From Amycolatopsis echigonensis (GTDB taxonomy: Bacteria > Actinomycetota > Actinomycetes > Mycobacteriales > Pseudonocardiaceae): a stretch of 64,000 nt of DNA. The notes beneath the pieces are model-generated. The model was not told the origin of the DNA. It searched no databases and was given only the letters and a program-made list of their open reading frames with translations. This document shows positions 9,103-17,988 of this stretch, one piece after another (position 1 is the stretch's first letter; the number at the start of each line of letters is the position of its first letter). The position numbers were made by a program, and so were the translations under genes. The stretch spans positions 62,001 to 126,000 of the forward strand of contig NZ_JACJHR010000013.1 in NCBI RefSeq assembly GCF_014174495.1, given 5' to 3'.

Positions 9103-9860
9103 CCCTCAACGGACTCGCCGGGAAGGTCGTCGTCGTCACCGGCGCGGCCCAGGGCATCGGCGCGGCCTACGCCCGGCGCCTGGTCTCCGAAGGCGCGACC
9201 GTGGTCCTCGCCGATCTCAACCGCGACGGCGTCGAAGCCACCGCCGCCTCGCTGGACGGCCCGGGCAAGGCCAGCGCGTATGCACTCGACGTCTCCAGCC
9301 GTACCAGCTGCGCGGAGTTCGCCGCCCAGCTCACCGAGGCGCACGGCCGGGTCGACGGCCTGATCAACAACGCCGCGATCTTCTCCGCCATCAAGATGAA
9401 ACCGTTCTGGGAGATCACCGACGAGGAATGGGATCGCCTGATGGCGGTCAACCTCCGCGGCCCGTGGCTGCTCGTGTCGGCGCTGCTCCCGCTGCTGCAG
9501 GCTTCCCCGTCGGCGAGCGTGGTCAACATCGGCTCCGACGCCGTGCAACTCGGCCGTCCCGGCTACCTGCATTACGTGGCCAGCAAAGGCGGCGTGCACG
9601 GCATGACGTTCTCCATGGCGCGCGAACTCGGCGAATTCGGCATCCGCGTCAACACCCTCTCCCCCGGCCCGGTCTACACCGAAGTCGCGCGGGAAACCGT
9701 GACCCCGGAACAACGCGAGGCGATGCTGCGCGCCCAATCGCTGCACCGCCCCGCCGGGGCCGACGACATGACCGGCCTGGCCGCGTTCCTGCTCAGCGAC
9801 GACGCGGGTTACCTGACCGGCCAAACCCTCAGCGTCAACGGCGGGCTGGTGCACCGATGA
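9099..9860 (+). CDS. Short-chain dehydrogenase/reductase
   Basis: 253 aa classical SDR. The cofactor loop is TGAAQGIG (residues 15-22). An Asp at the end of beta-2 (VLADLNRDG) points to NAD(H) preference, and INNAA is near residue 90. The catalytic set is Ser in NIGSDAVQ, Tyr and Lys in YVASKGG, followed by SPGPVYTEV. It interconverts an alcohol and a ketone in the cytosol. It is coupled by ATGA overlaps to the Zn-ribbon gene before and the aldolase gene after it, so its substrate probably belongs to the same route as the HyuAB-type complex. The exact substrate is not predictable. Confidence 0.88.
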   Translation: MTLNGLAGKVVVVTGAAQGIGAAYARRLVSEGATVVLADLNRDGVEATAASLDGPGKASAYALDVSSRTSCAEFAAQLTEAHGRVDGLINNAAIFSAIKMKPFWEITDEEWDRLMAVNLRGPWLLVSALLPLLQASPSASVVNIGSDAVQLGRPGYLHYVASKGGVHGMTFSMARELGEFGIRVNTLSPGPVYTEVARETVTPEQREAMLRAQSLHRPAGADDMTGLAAFLLSDDAGYLTGQTLSVNGGLVHR

Positions 9861-10540
9861 GCACACAGCAGGAACTCGTCGCGCTGTCGTCCCGGATCCT
9901 GGCCGCCGCCGGACAAGGCGACCTCATCTGGGGCCACGTCTCGTGCCGCGACGCCGACGGCCGAGGCGTCTGGATCAAGTCCGCGGAATGGGGCATGGAG
10001 GAGGTGACGCCGGAGCGGGTGCACCTCGTCAACGCCGAAGGCGAGGTCGTTTCCGGCACCGGCCCGCGGCACAGCGAGTACCCGATCCACACCGAGGTCA
10101 TGGCCGCGCGGCCGGACGTCAACGCGGTGGTGCACACGCACGCCCCGTACGCCGTCGCGCTCGCCGCGACCGGACAGGAACTGCGGCCGGTAAGCCACGC
10201 CGCGAACCTGTTCGTACCGCCCGAGGTGCCGCGCTACACCGAGACCGCGGATCTGATCCTGACCCCCGAGTTGGGCAAATCCCTGGCGGCAGAACTCGGG
10301 AATGCGCGGGCAGTGTTCCTGGTGAACCACGGAATCGTCGCGGTCGGCGATTCCGTCGAAAGCGCGACGGTTGCCGCGGTGGTGCTTGAGCGGGCCTGCG
10401 AACAGCAATTGCTGACGCAGTCGTTCGGCGGCTGGCCGAGCTGGTCGCGACCGGAGGAATCCCACGCGAAGCGGGAGCATATTTACCATCCACGCGCGAT
10501 GCGGGCGGTGTGGGATTACCTGGTGCGGCAGTTGCCTTGA
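9857..10540 (+). CDS. Class II aldolase/adducin family protein
   Basis: 227 aa, the usual size for AraD/FucA-type class II aldolases. The zinc-binding HTHAPY motif (about residues 94-99), a later HGIVAVG segment and an N-terminal GNxS-like region (GDLIWGHVS) are present. Family members cleave C-C bonds of phospho-sugars or hydroxy-acids, or act as decarboxylases or epimerases. It is the last gene of the operon, overlaps the SDR stop (ATGA), and is followed after 3 bases by a strong hairpin. With ALDH and SDR upstream it could split a carboxylated intermediate; this is inference. Confidence 0.82.
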   Translation: MSTQQELVALSSRILAAAGQGDLIWGHVSCRDADGRGVWIKSAEWGMEEVTPERVHLVNAEGEVVSGTGPRHSEYPIHTEVMAARPDVNAVVHTHAPYAVALAATGQELRPVSHAANLFVPPEVPRYTETADLILTPELGKSLAAELGNARAVFLVNHGIVAVGDSVESATVAAVVLERACEQQLLTQSFGGWPSWSRPEESHAKREHIYHPRAMRAVWDYLVRQLP

Positions 10541-10543
10541 ACC

Positions 10544-10577
10544 GGTGGTGCGCTGCCCAACCGGGCGGCGCACCACC
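10544..10577 (+). terminator. Terminator hairpin after the hyuAB-like operon
   Basis: A 15-base stem (10544-10558 with 10563-10577, one wobble) and an AACC loop begin 3 bases after the aldolase stop. It lies between convergent genes and could act for both strands. Confidence 0.7.
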
Positions 10578-10628
10578 AAGAGGGTCCGCACCCGGCGCCG
10601 ACAACGGCGGTATCAAGGCGATCCGCTC

Positions 10629-12416
10629 TCAGCGGCCAGCCGCGGCCGGTTCCAGCGCGCTCAGCACCGACTGGTGCGTGATCCATCCGGTCAGCTCGTC
10701 GGTCCCGGTCAGCACGGGAAGACCGGTGCCCGGAGCCTGAGCCAGTGCGTCGAGCGCGTCGGCGAGCGTGGAGTCGGCGGTGACCAGCGGAGGCAATTCG
10801 GCGAGATCTCCCACCCGGCCCTCGTGGTCGTCGGCCACCGCCTCGGCGACCGCGCGGGCAGTGGCGCAGCCCTGGTACCGGCCCTCGTCGTCGACCACCG
10901 GCAGGATGCCGTGGCCGGACAGCGCGAGCGCGTGCGCGGCCGGTTCCAGCGGCAGGTCGTCGCGCAGGGGTTCCGGCAGCGGTTCGGTGACCGCGGAGAC
11001 CTTCGTGTCCGCCAACCGCCGGGCCGACGGGTGCTTGTCCAGATCGATGCCGCGGCGACGCAATTTCAGCGTGTAGATCGTGTCCCGGGACAGCGCGCGG
11101 CTGGTCGCGGTGGCGATGACGATGGCGGTGAGCATCGGCAGGATCACCGTGTACTGGCCGGTCAGCTCGAACAGCACGATCACCGCCGTGATCGGGGCCC
11201 GTGCCGACCCCGCGAAGGCCGCGCCCATGCCGATCAGCCCGTACACCCCCGGCGACGCGGTCACCGACGGCAGCCACGCGTGCACGCCGATCCCGAACGC
11301 CGTGCCCGCCATCGCGCCGATGAACAGCGACGGCGCGAACACCCCGCCCGAGCCGCCGATCCCGATCGTCAGGCTGGTCGCCACGATCTTCCCGACCAGC
11401 AACAGCAACAGGAACCCGAAGACGTACTTGCCCTCGACCGCGTTCTGCAGCACCGGATACCCCACCCCGTACATCTGCGGCAGCGCCAGCAGCAGCCCGC
11501 CCAGGAACACCCCGCCCACCGCCGGGCGCAGCCACTCCGGCCCGCGCCACAACCGGTCGCACAGGTCCTCGATCCAGTACAGCACCCGGGTGAACAGCAC
11601 CCCGCACGCGCCGACCACCAAGCCCAGCGCCACGAACAACAGGTACTCCACCGGGCTCCGCAGCGTGAACGGCGGCAGATTGAGGAACGGCGTGTTGCCG
11701 AACACCGCGCGTCCGACGACGCTCGCCGTCACGCTCGCGAGCACCACCGCCCCGAACGACTCGGCCGCGAAATCGCGCAGGATCAGCTCCATCGCGAAGA
11801 ACGGACCCGCCAGCGGCGCGTTGAACGTCGCCGCGATCCCGCCCGCCGCACCGCACGCCACCAGCACCCGCAACCGCGACTCCGGCAACCGCGCCGCCCG
11901 GCCCAGCGCCGACCCCAACGCGGACCCGATCTGCACGATCGGCCCCTCCCGGCCCACTGAACCGCCGGACCCGATCGTCAACGCCGAGGCCAGCGCCTTC
12001 ACCACGCTCACCTGCACCGGAATCCGCCCGCCGCGCTCGGCGACGGCGTACATCACCTCCGGCACCCCGTGCCCGCGAGCCTCCGGCGCGAACCGGTACA
12101 CCAGCGGCCCGTACACCAGACCCGCGAGCACCGGGGCCAGCAGCAGGAACCACGGCCCCAGCGCCGGGAACCACGGATGCGCCGCCCGCCCCGCGTCCGA
12201 ATAATCCGCGTGCCCGGAGAACACGTGCGTGAACGTGGTGATCAGCCACCGGAACACCACCGCGCCCAGCCCCGCGCCCGCCCCGATCAGCACCGCCAGC
12301 CCGACCAGCCCCGCACGGCTCTCCCGCACCCACCGGCCCACCGGCGGCCGCACCGGCACGACGAGCCCGCGTTTCCCCGCACTCTCACCCGACGACATTG
12401 ATGCAGTATGCAACAA
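10629..12416 (-). CDS. CLC-family chloride channel/transporter with C-terminal CBS pair
   Basis: 595 aa membrane protein with about ten or more hydrophobic segments, then a cytosolic CBS tandem (about residues 455-590). The CLC selectivity signatures are present: GHGVPE (115-120), GSGGSVGREGP (149-159, gating Glu157) and GSGGVFAPSLFIG. By alignment to E. coli ClcA the 'proton' glutamate position appears to be Leu211, just after Glu210, so channel-like or altered coupling is possible. The CBS pair may sense nucleotides. Start choice is open: the first ATG is given, but the Met at codon 7 (12398) is equally plausible. No obvious operon partner; the adjacent transporter is 60 bases upstream on the same strand. 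Confidence 0.9.
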   Translation of the reverse strand: MLHTASMSSGESAGKRGLVVPVRPPVGRWVRESRAGLVGLAVLIGAGAGLGAVVFRWLITTFTHVFSGHADYSDAGRAAHPWFPALGPWFLLLAPVLAGLVYGPLVYRFAPEARGHGVPEVMYAVAERGGRIPVQVSVVKALASALTIGSGGSVGREGPIVQIGSALGSALGRAARLPESRLRVLVACGAAGGIAATFNAPLAGPFFAMELILRDFAAESFGAVVLASVTASVVGRAVFGNTPFLNLPPFTLRSPVEYLLFVALGLVVGACGVLFTRVLYWIEDLCDRLWRGPEWLRPAVGGVFLGGLLLALPQMYGVGYPVLQNAVEGKYVFGFLLLLLVGKIVATSLTIGIGGSGGVFAPSLFIGAMAGTAFGIGVHAWLPSVTASPGVYGLIGMGAAFAGSARAPITAVIVLFELTGQYTVILPMLTAIVIATATSRALSRDTIYTLKLRRRGIDLDKHPSARRLADTKVSAVTEPLPEPLRDDLPLEPAAHALALSGHGILPVVDDEGRYQGCATARAVAEAVADDHEGRVGDLAELPPLVTADSTLADALDALAQAPGTGLPVLTGTDELTGWITHQSVLSALEPAAAGR

Positions 12417-12476
12417 TTGGTCACGGACATGGTTGCGGGATCGCTCACACCTGACCGGAAGCCCCTGCTTCTGCCG

Positions 12477-13766
12477 TCAGAGGACGAAGTAGCGCAGCCA
12501 CAGGTACGGCGCGGCGACGAGCACGGTGATCAGCGTGACGACCGCGCCCTTCTTGGTGAATTCCCAGAACGAGATCGGCGCGCCGGCCCGGGCGGCGAGG
12601 CCCAGGACCACGACGTTCGCGCTGGCCCCGACCGCCGTCATGTTGCCGCCGAAGTCCGCGCCGAGCGCCAGCGACCACCACAGCGCCTCGGAATGCGCCG
12701 GGTCCGGGATGTCGTGGGTGAGCGCGAGCACGAGCGGGCTCATCGTCGCCACGTAAGGGATGTTGTCGATCACGCCGGACAGCAGCGCGGACACCCCGAG
12801 GATCAGGAAGACCGCCAGCAGCGCGTTCCCGCCGGTGGCGCCCGCGGCGACCTTCGCGAGCCAGTCGATCACGCCGGTCTTGACCAGCGCCCCGATCATG
12901 ATGAACAGGCCGGCGAAGAACAGCAGGGTCTCCCATTCGACCCCGGCCAGATACTGCTTCGGCGGCGTGCCCGAGCCCAGCACCAGCAGGCCCGCCCCCA
13001 GCAGCGCGACCACCGACGGGTCCAGGTGCACCACCGAGTGCAGCACGAACCCGGCGAACACCAGCAACAGCACGACACCGGACTTGATCAGCAGCTTCGG
13101 CTGTCGGATCGCTTCGCGTTCGTTGAGCGCCATGACGTCGGCGACCCGCTGCGGATCGACGGCGAACGACCCGCGGAACAACCACGGCAGCACCAGCCCC
13201 AGCACGACCAGCTCGAGCGCGACGATCGGCGTCAGGTTGAGCAGGAAGTCGTTGAACGCCAGTCCCGCGCGGCTGCCGACGACGATGTTCGGCGGGTCGC
13301 CGATCAGGGTCGCGGTGCCGCCGACGTTGGAGGCCAGCACCTCGGCGATCAGGAACGGGACCGGGCTGATGTCGAGCCGGTCGCACACCAGCAACGTCAC
13401 CGGCGCGATCAGCAGCACCGTGGTCACGTTGTCCAGGAACGCCGACGCGACCGCGGTGATCAGCACCAGCAGCAGCATGATCCGCAGTGGCGACCCCTTG
13501 GCGCGTTTGGCCGCCCAGATCGCGACGAACTCGAACACCCCGGTGCGGCGCAGGATCCCGACGATGATCATCATCCCGAGCAGCAGGAACAGCACGTTCC
13601 AATCGACGCCGGTGTCCTCGGAGAAGAACGCGTCCGCCGACCCGCTCACCCCGGTCGCCAGCACCACGCCCGCCCCGGCCAGCGCGGCGGTCATCTTCGG
13701 GACCTTCTCGGTCGCGATGAGCACGTAGGCCACCACGAACACGACCACCGCGATGATCGTGCTCAC
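12477..13766 (-). CDS. ArsB/NhaD/SLC13-superfamily ion transporter
   Basis: 429 aa, about 11 hydrophobic segments. The paired hairpin motifs [17 protein letters not shown] and [20 protein letters not shown], plus LIGDPPNI, are typical of the ArsB/NhaD/Yrp group of the ion-transporter superfamily, which exports arsenite or exchanges Na+/H+ or takes up anions at the inner membrane. A CBS-domain protein gene lies 16 bases upstream on the same strand, so the two are probably co-transcribed and the CBS protein may regulate transport. No arsenate reductase lies next to it; the ArsR-phosphatase fusion is 11 kb away. The substrate is therefore unresolved. Confidence 0.85.
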   Translation of the reverse strand: MSTIIAVVVFVVAYVLIATEKVPKMTAALAGAGVVLATGVSGSADAFFSEDTGVDWNVLFLLLGMMIIVGILRRTGVFEFVAIWAAKRAKGSPLRIMLLLVLITAVASAFLDNVTTVLLIAPVTLLVCDRLDISPVPFLIAEVLASNVGGTATLIGDPPNIVVGSRAGLAFNDFLLNLTPIVALELVVLGLVLPWLFRGSFAVDPQRVADVMALNEREAIRQPKLLIKSGVVLLLVFAGFVLHSVVHLDPSVVALLGAGLLVLGSGTPPKQYLAGVEWETLLFFAGLFIMIGALVKTGVIDWLAKVAAGATGGNALLAVFLILGVSALLSGVIDNIPYVATMSPLVLALTHDIPDPAHSEALWWSLALGADFGGNMTAVGASANVVVLGLAARAGAPISFWEFTKKGAVVTLITVLVAAPYLWLRYFVL

Positions 13767-13782
13767 CGGCGGACCGCCCGGA

Positions 13783-14229
13783 TCAGCGAGGCGTCAGCGC
13801 GTGCTCCAGCAGCCGCGACGCGGACACCACCCCGAGCAGCGTCCGGTCCCGCATGACCGCCACGAGCGGGCACCGCAGCCGGGCCATCGTCGCGGCGACC
13901 TCCACGATCGTGTCGTCGGCGTCCACCCTGGGCAATTCGCGCGGCTCGTCGGGCAGCAACTCGCGCACCGTCCGCCCGCCCAGCTTGTCCGCGACGCGGT
14001 CCGCCATCGACTCGCTGAGCACCCCGGCCAGCGACGGATCGTCGCGCACATACGGCGGCACGAGAAACTGCACGACGTCGGAGGCGGGCAGCACGGTGTG
14101 CGGGCACCCGGACGCTTCGGTCACCACCAGCCCGGGCAACCGGTGCTCGGCCAGCAGGCGCGCGGCCGCCAGCGCGTCCGCATCCAGGTCGACGACCGGG
14201 AACTCCTCGGCCAGGTCCGCTGCGCGCAT
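13783..14229 (-). CDS. CBS-domain protein
   Basis: 148 aa, soluble, with two CBS modules (about residues 5-65 and 85-146). The first contains [19 protein letters not shown], the second has the typical [15 protein letters not shown]...[12 protein letters not shown] pattern. CBS pairs bind AMP, ATP or related ligands and often gate transporters or enzymes. The gene directly precedes the ArsB/NhaD-like transporter (16-base gap), suggesting that it modulates that protein. No other domain is attached. Confidence 0.8.
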   Translation of the reverse strand: MRAADLAEEFPVVDLDADALAAARLLAEHRLPGLVVTEASGCPHTVLPASDVVQFLVPPYVRDDPSLAGVLSESMADRVADKLGGRTVRELLPDEPRELPRVDADDTIVEVAATMARLRCPLVAVMRDRTLLGVVSASRLLEHALTPR

Positions 14230-14437
14230 GCCCCCAGGCTACGGCGAGCCGGACGGCACCGCCGGAACTCGCGATTTCTTTCCGCACCCCTGACGCCATC
14301 GGACTCCCCGGGCTCGATCGGACCGCCCGCCGCCCGGCTGGGCACGGGCAGGCCGACCAGACTTCCCGGCACACCACGCGTAAAGATGCCGCAAAGACCG
14401 GCCCGCAGCAAACCGGGGCCCGCCCGCCGGGGGTGCG

Positions 14438-15430
14438 TCAGAACCGGCGGCCGGGAGCGGCCCCGACCCAGCGGTGGTAGGCGTCTGCGTCGACGTTGCC
14501 GCCGCAGACGATGGTGACCACGTGCCGTCCGGCGAAGCGGGCACGGTCTTCGAGGATCGCCGCGACTCCGAGCGCGGCGGAGGGCTCGACGACGAGACCG
14601 GCCCGGTCGAGGAGCAGCCGCATCCCGGCGATGATCGACGCCTCCTCGACCAGGACGGCATCGTCCGCGAGCAGCAGCAGGTCGTCCAGCACGGCCGGGA
14701 TGGGTCGCCGGCCGGCGACCCCGTCGGCGATGGTGTCCATCGAGTCGGTCGTGACCACGCGCCGTTGTCTCCAGGAGAGGGTCATCGCCGGTGCGCCCGC
14801 CGGCTGGACGCAGATCACCTCGACGTCCGGCGCGCAGGATTTGAGCACCTGCCCTACCCCGGTGGCCATCGCCCCTCCGCCCAGAGCGATCAGGACAGCG
14901 TCGAATGGGGGCTCGGTGCCGGCCAGGGCGTCCGCCAGCTCCAGGCCGATCGTTCCCGCGCCCTCGCAGGTCTCGAGGTCCAGGCTGTCTTCGACCAGCC
15001 GGATGCCGTCGCGCCGCGCGATGACAGCAGCTCGCTCGCGAGCCGTTTCGATGTCGCCGTCCACCAGCTCCAGCCTCGCGTCCAGCGCACGGATGCGCTC
15101 GAGCTTGGCCGCGGACGCGTAACGGGAGGCCACAACGGTGACGTCGATTCCCCGGCAGCGACCGGACCAGGCGAGAGCTTGGCCGAGGTTGCCCGCGCTC
15201 GCGCACACGACGGCCGAAGCGCGGTTGTCGGCGAGCAAACTGGTGATCACCTCGGTGCCTCGCGCCTTGAAGCTGCGGACCGGATTCGCTGTTTCGAGCT
15301 TGACGCTCACCGCGCACCCGAGGTCGGGCTCCATCGTCTCGCAGCGATACAGCGGAGTGTGGAGGAAGACCGGGTCGATCAGCTGGCGAGCCGCTTGGAT
15401 CCGGGCGAGGTCGAGACGCGTCTCCTGCAC
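14438..15430 (-). CDS. PLP-dependent dehydratase/ammonia-lyase (threonine dehydratase-like)
   Basis: 330 aa, fold-type II PLP enzyme. The Schiff-base Lys is K55 in VRSFKARGTE, SAGNLGQAL is the substrate-carboxylate loop near residue 79, and LGGGAMATG (about 190) is the phosphate-binding glycine loop. Length and order match the short threonine dehydratase / serine racemase / EutB-like group without an ACT domain, so it would deaminate a hydroxy-amino acid to a 2-oxo acid in the cytosol without allosteric feedback. It is monocistronic as far as can be seen; the upstream neighbour is 374 bases away. Confidence 0.85.
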   Translation of the reverse strand: MQETRLDLARIQAARQLIDPVFLHTPLYRCETMEPDLGCAVSVKLETANPVRSFKARGTEVITSLLADNRASAVVCASAGNLGQALAWSGRCRGIDVTVVASRYASAAKLERIRALDARLELVDGDIETARERAAVIARRDGIRLVEDSLDLETCEGAGTIGLELADALAGTEPPFDAVLIALGGGAMATGVGQVLKSCAPDVEVICVQPAGAPAMTLSWRQRRVVTTDSMDTIADGVAGRRPIPAVLDDLLLLADDAVLVEEASIIAGMRLLLDRAGLVVEPSAALGVAAILEDRARFAGRHVVTIVCGGNVDADAYHRWVGAAPGRRF

Positions 15431-15804
15431 GATCCGCCAGCCTAGCCGCCAACGCCGCTCATCCGGCCGTAAAACGCGGCTGCGGGGCTCGGTACCGCGG
15501 TGCCGATTTCAAGCGGGCTACGGACGTGCCGCCCGGTGCTCTGCTTGCCGCCGCGCGAAAACTGCCATCAGCGGCACCGTGAACAGGAGCGGGCCCAGAA
15601 TCGCTCGCTCGCGTCGAGGTCATGCCAGTCGGGCTGGGACGGTCGCAAGTCGCTGGCCTTGCGGCACGCGAGGCTGCAGCTTCGTCAGCGCGCCCGCCTT
15701 GCTCACCGCGGTCCTGGCCCAAAGCTGGGACCGCGCGACGGTCCACCGCCGAGAACGACGAGCGGGCCTTCGCGCGATCCCCCACCCAAGCACTCCACCC
15801 GGGA
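15431..15804. other. Gene-free stretch, possible remnant
   Basis: No credible gene is visible between the dehydratase start and the end of the surface-protein operon. On the minus strand about 15520-15605 reads a short hydrophobic run, LGPLLFTVPLMAVFARR, ending at a stop at 15518-15520. It has no start or upstream domain and could be the tail of a decayed membrane protein. This is a weak observation. Confidence 0.3.
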
Positions 15805-17529
15805 TCAGCTCTTCGTGACCGTTGCGGTCGCATTCGAGTAGGTTCCGCTGGTCGCGGTGAGAATGTCCGACGTCCAGCTTCCGTTCTGGGACTTGAACGT
15901 GAACGTCTGGGTCGACTCCGCGAGGCCCGTCGCGCTCGTCGTGAGGTTCACCGACGTGCCGGTCGAGGGCGAGGTGAATCCGCCGCCGTTCGTGGTGACC
16001 GTGATGGTGCGTCCGAGGTTGCTCACGGTGTTGCCGTAAGCATCGGTGATCGCGATCTTCGCGGTGAGCGTGCCGCTGTTGCCGATGCCGGTGTCCGTGC
16101 AGGTGAACATGCACGGCGAGCTCAGCGTTCCGGCCGAGACCGTCACGCCGGACCAGGCCAGTCGGGCCGGGTCGCCCGCGCTCACGGTGAGCTGGGCGCT
16201 GGTGCCCGTCAGCGAACCGTCCTTGAGCGTCAGCGTCGTCGATTCGGCCTTCACCAGGGTGAGCGTCGCGGTGGCGGTGCCGGCCGAGAAGACCGTTGCC
16301 ACGCTGGAAGGGGCAGGAGTTCCGTCTGGGGCGGGGCTCGGTCCCGTCACGGCGAGGGTCTTGCTGCCGGTGTAGCCGGTCGCCGTGTTCTTGTAGGCGT
16401 CCAGCGCCGTGACCGTGACCGGGAATGCAGCACCGGCCTTCTGAGCCAGGCCGGTTGAGACCGCGAACTGCGCGGCAGCGCCAGGGCTGACGGTGAAACT
16501 GGGCGAGACACCGCTGATGTGGCTGTCTCCGACCGACAGCGTCGTCGTCTGGGCCAGGTACAGAGTGAGCGGCACCGTCGCGGTGCCTGAGGTGAACGTG
16601 ACCGGGTTCGCCGGGTAGGCCGGGGCCTGGCCGGAGACCGCCGTGCCGGGGCCGGACCAGGTCAAGGTCTTGCCGCCGGTGTAGCCGGTCGCGGTGTTCC
16701 GGTACGCGTCGAGAGCGGCGAGGGTGATGTTTTGCGCGGCGCCGGCGACGGCTCCGGACGGCGCGGGCACCTGGAACTGTGCGGCCGCTCCCGGGGTAAC
16801 AGTCACCGCCTGGTTGCCCGTGACGTTCCCCGACGTGGCCGTCAGCGTCGTGTTTTCCGCTTTGTACAAGGTGATCGGCACGGTCGCGACACCGTTGGCG
16901 AAAGTGACCGTCGAGTTGCCGTTGTTGTAGGACGGCGCGGTCGAGTCCGGCGCGTTTCCGGGACCGCTGAAGGAAACCGGGTGGTCGCCGGTGAAGCCGG
17001 TGTCGGTGTGGCCCGCGGCGACGGCCGTGAGGGTCACCGTCGCGGCGTTGCCCGCGGTCAGCGCGGGCACGGACAGGCTGAAGCTGTCGCCGGTGGTCAT
17101 TCCCGCGCTGCGCGGGCTCTCGCCGCCTTGCCACGCGCCCAGAACCGGCGTGACGGTGTAGTACCACGTTCCGGCGGGAACGTTCGATTCCGTGCAGCTC
17201 AAGGCGTTCGCCGGAACAGCAGCGCACGTGCCCTGCGCCGCGGCGGTCGCGGTGCCGCCCGAAGCCGACGGATAGCGGGAGATCCGGTAGCCGCCGGCGG
17301 GATGGCCGCCGACCGTCGTCCCGGCGGACCAGGCCAGGTTCACCGACGTTCCGGTGACGGTGCCGGACGGCGTCGACCCCGCGGTCATGCTGTCCGCCCG
17401 CCCGTAGGCTGGGACATTGGACGCCTGGGCCGTCCAGAACGCCCACGCCACGCCGCCGGACAGGGCGAGCGCAACGGCCGTCGCCGACAGGACGAGGGCA
17501 CTTCGACGACTGATCCTCGGAACTCTCAC
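15805..17529 (-). CDS. Secreted multi-repeat Ig-like (invasin-type) surface protein
   Basis: 574 aa. The N-terminal signal segment (Arg-rich, then LVLSATAVALALSGGVAWAFW) is followed by a fibronectin III-like region (about 50-150). Three repeats of about 95 residues follow, each with the pattern T[AL]xDAYxNTATGYTG...SGTATVPLTL...AxxTTL...VSPGAAAQF, and a fourth divergent repeat ends the protein. Such bacterial Ig-like repeats form rods on the cell surface. There is no LPXTG motif or membrane anchor at the C-terminus, so it is released or held non-covalently. The GTG start overlaps the stop of the preceding gene (GTGA), placing it last in a four-gene operon of secreted proteins. AFW after the signal core resembles the AYWST/ADWSS of its neighbours. 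Function unknown; adhesion or matrix formation is inferred. Confidence 0.75.
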   Translation of the reverse strand: MRVPRISRRSALVLSATAVALALSGGVAWAFWTAQASNVPAYGRADSMTAGSTPSGTVTGTSVNLAWSAGTTVGGHPAGGYRISRYPSASGGTATAAAQGTCAAVPANALSCTESNVPAGTWYYTVTPVLGAWQGGESPRSAGMTTGDSFSLSVPALTAGNAATVTLTAVAAGHTDTGFTGDHPVSFSGPGNAPDSTAPSYNNGNSTVTFANGVATVPITLYKAENTTLTATSGNVTGNQAVTVTPGAAAQFQVPAPSGAVAGAAQNITLAALDAYRNTATGYTGGKTLTWSGPGTAVSGQAPAYPANPVTFTSGTATVPLTLYLAQTTTLSVGDSHISGVSPSFTVSPGAAAQFAVSTGLAQKAGAAFPVTVTALDAYKNTATGYTGSKTLAVTGPSPAPDGTPAPSSVATVFSAGTATATLTLVKAESTTLTLKDGSLTGTSAQLTVSAGDPARLAWSGVTVSAGTLSSPCMFTCTDTGIGNSGTLTAKIAITDAYGNTVSNLGRTITVTTNGGGFTSPSTGTSVNLTTSATGLAESTQTFTFKSQNGSWTSDILTATSGTYSNATATVTKS

Positions 17530-17987
17530 TTCTGCACCGTCACCGTGACTGGAAGGGAGAACGTCTGCCCCTGGCAGGCGTTCGACGAGGTGGTGTCCAT
17601 GGCCAGCGCGCCGGTCAGGCGCAGCACAGTGGACTGGCCCGCGGCCAACGAAAACTGCGGATCCGCGTACCCCGAAGGCGAGGTGAACGTCACGCCGGTC
17701 GGGCCGCAGCCGTTGCCCGCCTGCGCGGGTCCGGTCGCCGTGATCGCCACGACCTGCACTGAGAAACCGTTGGGGTTGGCCAGTTTCACGAGCGCGTCGG
17801 CGGTGCCGCCCGGATACAGCGTGCTGGCCGGGGTCTCGCCGGACAATGCGGCGGCCGTGACGGTCATCGTGCCGGTGGCCGCGGTGCCGGACGCGGAGCC
17901 CGTGCTGGACCAGTCCGCAAACGCGACTCCGGTCCCGGCGAGCAGCACGACCGCCGCCGCGCCGGTCGCCCAGTGGCTCTTGCGCAT
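17526..17987 (-). CDS. Small secreted protein of a SipW/TasA-like type
   Basis: 153 aa. The signal segment (RKSHWATGAAAVVLLAGTG) leads into VAFADWSSTGSASGTA. That segment is close to the YAYWSTTGTGSGTA of the first gene in this operon and reminiscent of the cleavage region of SipW-dependent TasA/camelysin proteins. The rest is a beta-rich domain of about 115 residues with two Cys, one in NGCGPTG and one in NACQGQTFSL; the latter matches the DGCKGATVNL and DACKNATVAL ends of the two upstream gene products. It starts one base after the previous stop and overlaps the Ig-like gene. The assignment to a TasA-like group is by pattern only. Confidence 0.65.
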   Translation of the reverse strand: MRKSHWATGAAAVVLLAGTGVAFADWSSTGSASGTAATGTMTVTAAALSGETPASTLYPGGTADALVKLANPNGFSVQVVAITATGPAQAGNGCGPTGVTFTSPSGYADPQFSLAAGQSTVLRLTGALAMDTTSSNACQGQTFSLPVTVTVQK

Positions 17988-17988
17988 G

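Noticed and set aside
12477..13766. Calling the ArsB/NhaD-type transporter an arsenite exporter working with the ArsR-phosphatase fusion
   Set aside because: The two genes are about 11 kb apart, in different operons, and the family includes Na+/H+ and anion carriers.
15518..15605. Minus-strand hydrophobic run LGPLLFTVPLMAVFARR that could be the tail of a SipW-type signal peptidase
   Set aside because: Tempting because of the TasA-like neighbours, but no catalytic Ser or Lys/His region can be found upstream in any frame; kept only as a possible remnant in the gap entry.
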